Source of the DNA: Polyporus tsugae
Taxonomy: Eukaryota > Basidiomycota > Agaricomycetes > Polyporales > Polyporaceae
NCBI GenBank assembly: GCA_024305745.1
Contig: JAHRBS010000006.1
Span: 188,501-252,500, forward strand
Reading direction: 5' to 3'
Length of the DNA: 64,000 bases
Positions within the stretch are counted from its first letter, which is position 1. Every line of letters starts with the position of its first letter. Under the pieces are notes generated by a model. The model had not been told where the DNA came from, ran no database searches, and saw only the letters and a list, made by a program, of their open reading frames with translations. Made by a program: the position numbers and the translations under genes. Below are positions 60,064-64,000 of the stretch, one piece after another.

Positions 60064-61506
60064 AACCCGTCCCTGTGGCTGATACGGAGTCCCAGCGGTG
60101 AGTACAGCCAAATGTTATGCGCATATATGCGGTTACAAACTTACCTCCCACCATCGGCCACATACTATAGCCATGCCATAGCTCGTCTCCGCCGGCGCAG
60201 CCCCTCGTCTTCACCGGAGGAAGACTATTCCGCCCCGCGTAGCACCTCCCGGCCACATTTGATGCGGATCCGCGTCGCGCGAAGACGTCAAATCTGTTTT
60301 CCACAGGATGGAATGTCCCTCGCGCACACTGGTACGTGACGGTACTCGATTCCATCGCGCGCTCAGGCCCTTGGCAGGTCATAGACAACAACCATCCAAG
60401 GCCTTCTCGCCGCGCGCTGATGCTACGTCTCGGGATATCTGGCTGCAGCCAGTTTGCGGTCTACTATCCATTCACAGGTGAGTGGATCTATCTGTACTCG
60501 GTCTAGTACGACGGATTCTCGAGGGAGCGCATACTGTATACGTCGCCTATAGTCCGCCGCACGCAGACGGAGCACGCCAAGATGGCACAGAGAAAATATA
60601 TTCTGCCCCGATCGCACCCTCGGCTTAGGAGTCGGGCGTGATGTACGTGATGGTTGCAGGGACCCGCAACCGTACGGTTGTGATACATTAGCCAAGAGCC
60701 GAGTAGCCTATCAACCAAACCCTCCGCTTAGAGGGTGTCGCCCGCTAGTACACGCGGTGCAAGTGAAACGGCTGACTGGCACTCGAGCCCGGCCGCTCAC
60801 AGCGAAGTTCGCGTCCGCTCTCCGCTCTGTCAGACCCTCTCCGTCCATGGGAAGAGTGGCGAGCAGGCAAGTTTGCGATGAGGATATTGATGGACGCCGG
60901 TGTCTATCTCGGCCGTGAGTTCTGTAAGTGTGTCCGAAACCGCGCGATCATATGTAGATGCACGCACACCAGCGGCGCACACATGCCGCTATGGGCAAAT
61001 GGAGGGGGCAACGTGCAGGGACGTATCGTACTGCACAACAAAGTTGCCGTGCCGCGGACAGGGCATGCAACTAGGCTATCCGGCGCGCTTGCACTCACGG
61101 CGGCTCCATCATATTGCACAGGTTCCGTCAGAGGTTTCATGTCATCGGCTGGCGGACATTGAGTCGCGTCTTGATATTGTGAACACCCACGGATGCGGAG
61201 ACAGTGCGAGCGATGCGCAATTACTCAATGTTGATTGCACGGCGGACTGAGGTGTTGATGATGACTCTGCATGCGAGTCCTCGAGCACGGCGGCACATCC
61301 GACTCGGAGGACGTTGGGTGGTTCTGTTGCCAAAAGGGCAGTCAGGACCTGCACCAGTGAGGAGTGTGCATGCGCACGCTCGCTGTTCTCCTGCAAGATG
61401 TGCGGCAGCGTGCGACGACCGCTTATCTGCAAGGACGTCACCGTCTTTCACATGCACTGCGTGGATGCCACTCGCGACCAAAGGGTCTCCATCAGCACGG
61501 CGCACG

Positions 61507-62193
61507 TCATTCGAGTTTTGTGAAAACTAATATTGGCCAGCCAGCTACACGTACATGCGGCGAGATTCGGCAGCCGATACCCATGACACAGCAAGAGTTT
61601 GACTGCGCGCACTTACCTGGGCTCTGGGAAGCAGGTGAGGCACAGAACCGTTCCGAACAAAGGGCGCGCGGCCGCCCATTCTCGTTTTCCGATCCACTGC
61701 TTGAAGTGAGTACCGCGGTCCAATGGCTCTGCCCTTGTGTGAGTATCCGTCGCCGCGGGCCTGTGCCAGAACTTGCGCGCATTGCAGAGGTTTTGCGTTT
61801 GAGTGAGCTGCAAAGTACAGCCGTGGAGAGGGGAACCCACCTGTTGGGTGGTTCTGTTGCCGGAAAAGCGGTCAGCCAGGGCCTGACACATCCTGTCATA
61901 AGCTCACCGTAACAAGGAGACGGAAAGCAATGAAGCGAGCCTTGGCGCTGTGCCGCCTGCAGGATATTTGGTATATGGGGACACATCGGCGGATCAGCTA
62001 TGTAAATATAGCTAGACAAAATGGGACGAATACATACCCGGCGATCGAAATGCGGCAAACCGCATCGGCTGAGTCCAAAATGCAGGCTTGTATGGCTCGT
62101 GTTTGGCCCGTGCGCGAGCGGCAAGGAAGTCGCAGGAGTATTTAACATGGGCAGGGAACGGCGTAAACGAGGTGTGCAGTTCCCCTCCCTCAC
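61507..62193 (-). other. Conserved minus-strand frame, 228 codons (U5)
   Basis: Slightly longer than in U1-U3 because small indels change the middle part (around 62,000-62,100). Coding uncertain. Confidence 0.25.
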
Positions 62194-62995
62194 TGTCCGC
62201 AGGCTACCACCACCGTGTTCTGTGTGCGTCCCCAGTTCCCATCGCCGCTGTGGAAAGTGGTGTAAGTACGGAGTGTTGTCTCAGTTGTACCCTTACCTCT
62301 CGCCGCTGACAACTGCTCGCGCCCCATCCTTGTACAGCAGGTACCCTCAACGTTGTTGTTGCCTTCGCACCGCGACGACTGGTATGAGCACCAAATGAAA
62401 CCTGTGCCGGTTCGGTGTGCAAGGGACCGGGAAAGTTGGACTGCGTGGGCGGGCCAGGTCGGGAAGGGATAGAGCGAGAGTGGGCGACGGCGAGAGTGTT
62501 GGAGTAGCGGTGTAGTGAACGTAGACTGTGAATTGTCGGTCAAATTGGGGTAGTTTTGCCGAGGGCAGTCGAGGGGGCGGGGTGAACATGACAGACTCTT
62601 GCACGCAGTTCTGAATATTGTGGCTGTGTGTTGCGGAGGCGTGGACGGCCAGGACGTCGACCCATTGGATGCACGGCGAAGAGGCCTGCCGCGCTACAAC
62701 GGCTGCTCGGAGCGGGCGTGATTGATCGGGCGGAGGACAACTGGAGGGAACGGTCGACATGACCAGCAGCGAGGGTGAAATAGGGCTGAGATCGAGCGAG
62801 GATGTGAAGAGGGGTGAAAGAAACTGAGGAAGGAGAACCGGGCGCGGTACTCGCATCCAAGTTTGGGGCTGTGCACTCGACTTCCGCTTACATAACGCGC
62901 TGGTTCGATCATCCTGAGGTCCATCGACGCGTCTTCTTCTTTTCGGCACCAAATCTCTGCCACTTTCACCATAACGAAGGACGTGACGGTGTCGT

Positions 62996-64000
62996 GGCCT
63001 TGCACTCCTCTGGTTGCCGTGGCTTTCTTCTGACGTGAACCGTGAGCAAGTTCCGCTACAATAATCCACTGGTCATACGCGGCGCCAGTCTTCAGAAGCT
63101 TGTCCTCTTCCGTCCTCCTGCCTCCTCCTGCCTCCTCCTGCCTCCTCCTGCTCTCTAGACGACCGTGCCTACCTCTCCCTGAGCCTCTGGAAAAGTGTTC
63201 ATCAACTTCAAGACATCTTGAACTTACCTGGACACCCCATGAAGATCGTGCTGTGTACCCTTGCTCTGTTGCCATCGCTTCTGTTTGCGACTGCACTGCG
63301 CGTATATGATCCAGCGTCCTCTCAGCATGTCTTGGCACCACCCCAGGTGGACGACGACAACGACATCCACCTCGCCGTCTCTCCTGTCTGCGGCCCACTC
63401 TCGGGGACCGTATCTGATGTCAACGCGGGAATCGACTTGAAGCGCATCAAGACCATTGTTGCCTTTGGCGTACGTTCCCCTTTCACTATGGCGCGATGAG
63501 GTTCAAGCTTGACGAACACGAGACTTTAGGATTCTTACACCGATGGCGGCCGGACTGACGGCGGACCACTTGCTCCTCCTGTCATCGTTCCCCCGGATGC
63601 GGGCGCTGGCGGGAGATCTACGGATGGGAAGGTCTGGGTGGAGAACTTAGCGGATGACATTGGGGCGACGCTGATGGACTATGCGGTGAGTTCGTTATCT
63701 TTGAATGTCAGTTCCGTCTGTTCTGACCTTGAGGCGTATCCTTCGACCACAAGCAATCTGGTGCATGCACAGATCTCAGCCTGTGGCCGAGCGCGATCAG
63801 GAAAGTTGATTTCCTAGGCCAAAGTGAGTGTACACTTTTCTCTTGTCGTCTGTCCTAGTGCTCCCGCCCCTGCCCGTGCGAGGCAAGGGTGGCATGCGTC
63901 GCGTGCGCGCGCATATATTCAACCTGTACATGTTACAAGAGTTCACGTTACCGTTCCTGTCTGGGGATATTGTATGCACCGGACAGGATTTGGCAAGTCG
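62996..64000 (+). repeat. Start of tandem array unit U6 (cut by window edge)
   Basis: Promoter tract and first three exons of a sixth esterase copy. The array therefore continues beyond the window; its right end and total copy number are unknown. Confidence 0.9.
63239..64000 (+). CDS. Secreted GDSL/SGNH esterase, copy 6 (3' part outside window)
   Basis: Exons 63239-63469, 63530-63685 and 63754-63827 are intact and in phase, then intron 3 runs into the edge. Signal peptide and GDSYTDGG block are present. Intron 2 is of the U4 type, and PPQVDDDND is a variant of the U2 form. Confidence 0.8.

Larger units (their letters stand above)
51787..62995 (+). repeat. Tandem array unit U5 (about 11.2 kb)
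   Basis: Fifth unit. From about 54.6 to 60.4 kb it is close to U1 (10.1-15.9 kb), with matching frames and matching indels, including the extra ~80 bp near 59.06-59.14 kb that U2-U4 lack. The end of its esterase and the minisatellite, in contrast, match U2. Region A is at about 54,110-55,227. The P-loop (GPPGTGKT) lies at 56902-56879, and the helical block at 57994-57659. Confidence 0.9.

Noticed and set aside
7228..64000. Ribosomal DNA array (unit length near 11 kb is typical of rDNA)
   Set aside because: No 18S, 5.8S, 28S or 5S sequence is present; each unit starts with a protein-coding esterase.
7228..64000. Pure assembly duplication of one locus or of two haplotypes
   Set aside because: Six copies with many private indels, private lesions and mosaic relations do not fit two haplotypes or a simple collapse error, though long reads should confirm it.

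Overview
The window looks like nuclear DNA of a filamentous basidiomycete, most likely a wood-decay Agaricomycete (Polyporales-like). The reasons are moderately GC-rich DNA, genes split by many 55-70 bp GT-AG introns with CTAAC/CTGAC branch sites, a polyporopepsin-type aspartic protease, small secreted proteins and a secreted GDSL (SGNH) esterase. I see no rRNA, tRNA, CRISPR array or intact transposon. The species assignment is inference.

Layout. Bases 1-7,200 are single copy. They hold the 3' end of a membrane-protein gene (3-293), a decayed paralogue of it (901-2000, plus strand, with an in-frame TAG and frameshifts), a five-exon secreted aspartic protease (4011-2460, minus strand) and a small secreted protein gene (6102-5418, minus strand).

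From about 7,228 to the right edge the window is one direct tandem array of an ~11.1 kb unit: five complete units (U1 7228-18424, U2 18425-29454, U3 29455-40551, U4 40552-51786, U5 51787-62995) and the start of a sixth (U6, 62996-64000). Spacing between the start codons of the lead gene is 11,170, 11,030, 11,089, 11,235 and 11,223 bp.

Each unit starts with a pyrimidine-rich promoter and a seven-exon, plus-strand gene for a secreted GDSL/SGNH esterase of 359-360 aa. This is the only gene in the unit I can rebuild in full. It looks intact in U1, U3, U4 and U5, probably broken in U2, and is cut by the window edge in U6. Behind it come a 12-bp GT-rich minisatellite of variable length and then about 9 kb of dense, short reading frames. 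In that part I can support only a putative two-exon secreted peptide (minus), a segment with a Walker A P-loop (minus), a pair of plus-strand exons with an in-frame 9-bp indel between unit types, and a conserved minus-strand frame. Their full gene structures are unresolved, and many frames are broken in one unit or another.

The units are not simple serial copies. U1 and U5 are close to each other over long stretches although three units lie between them. U3 and U4 are close to each other in other stretches, and short tracts switch partner. This mosaic is the signature of unequal crossing-over and gene conversion in a living array.
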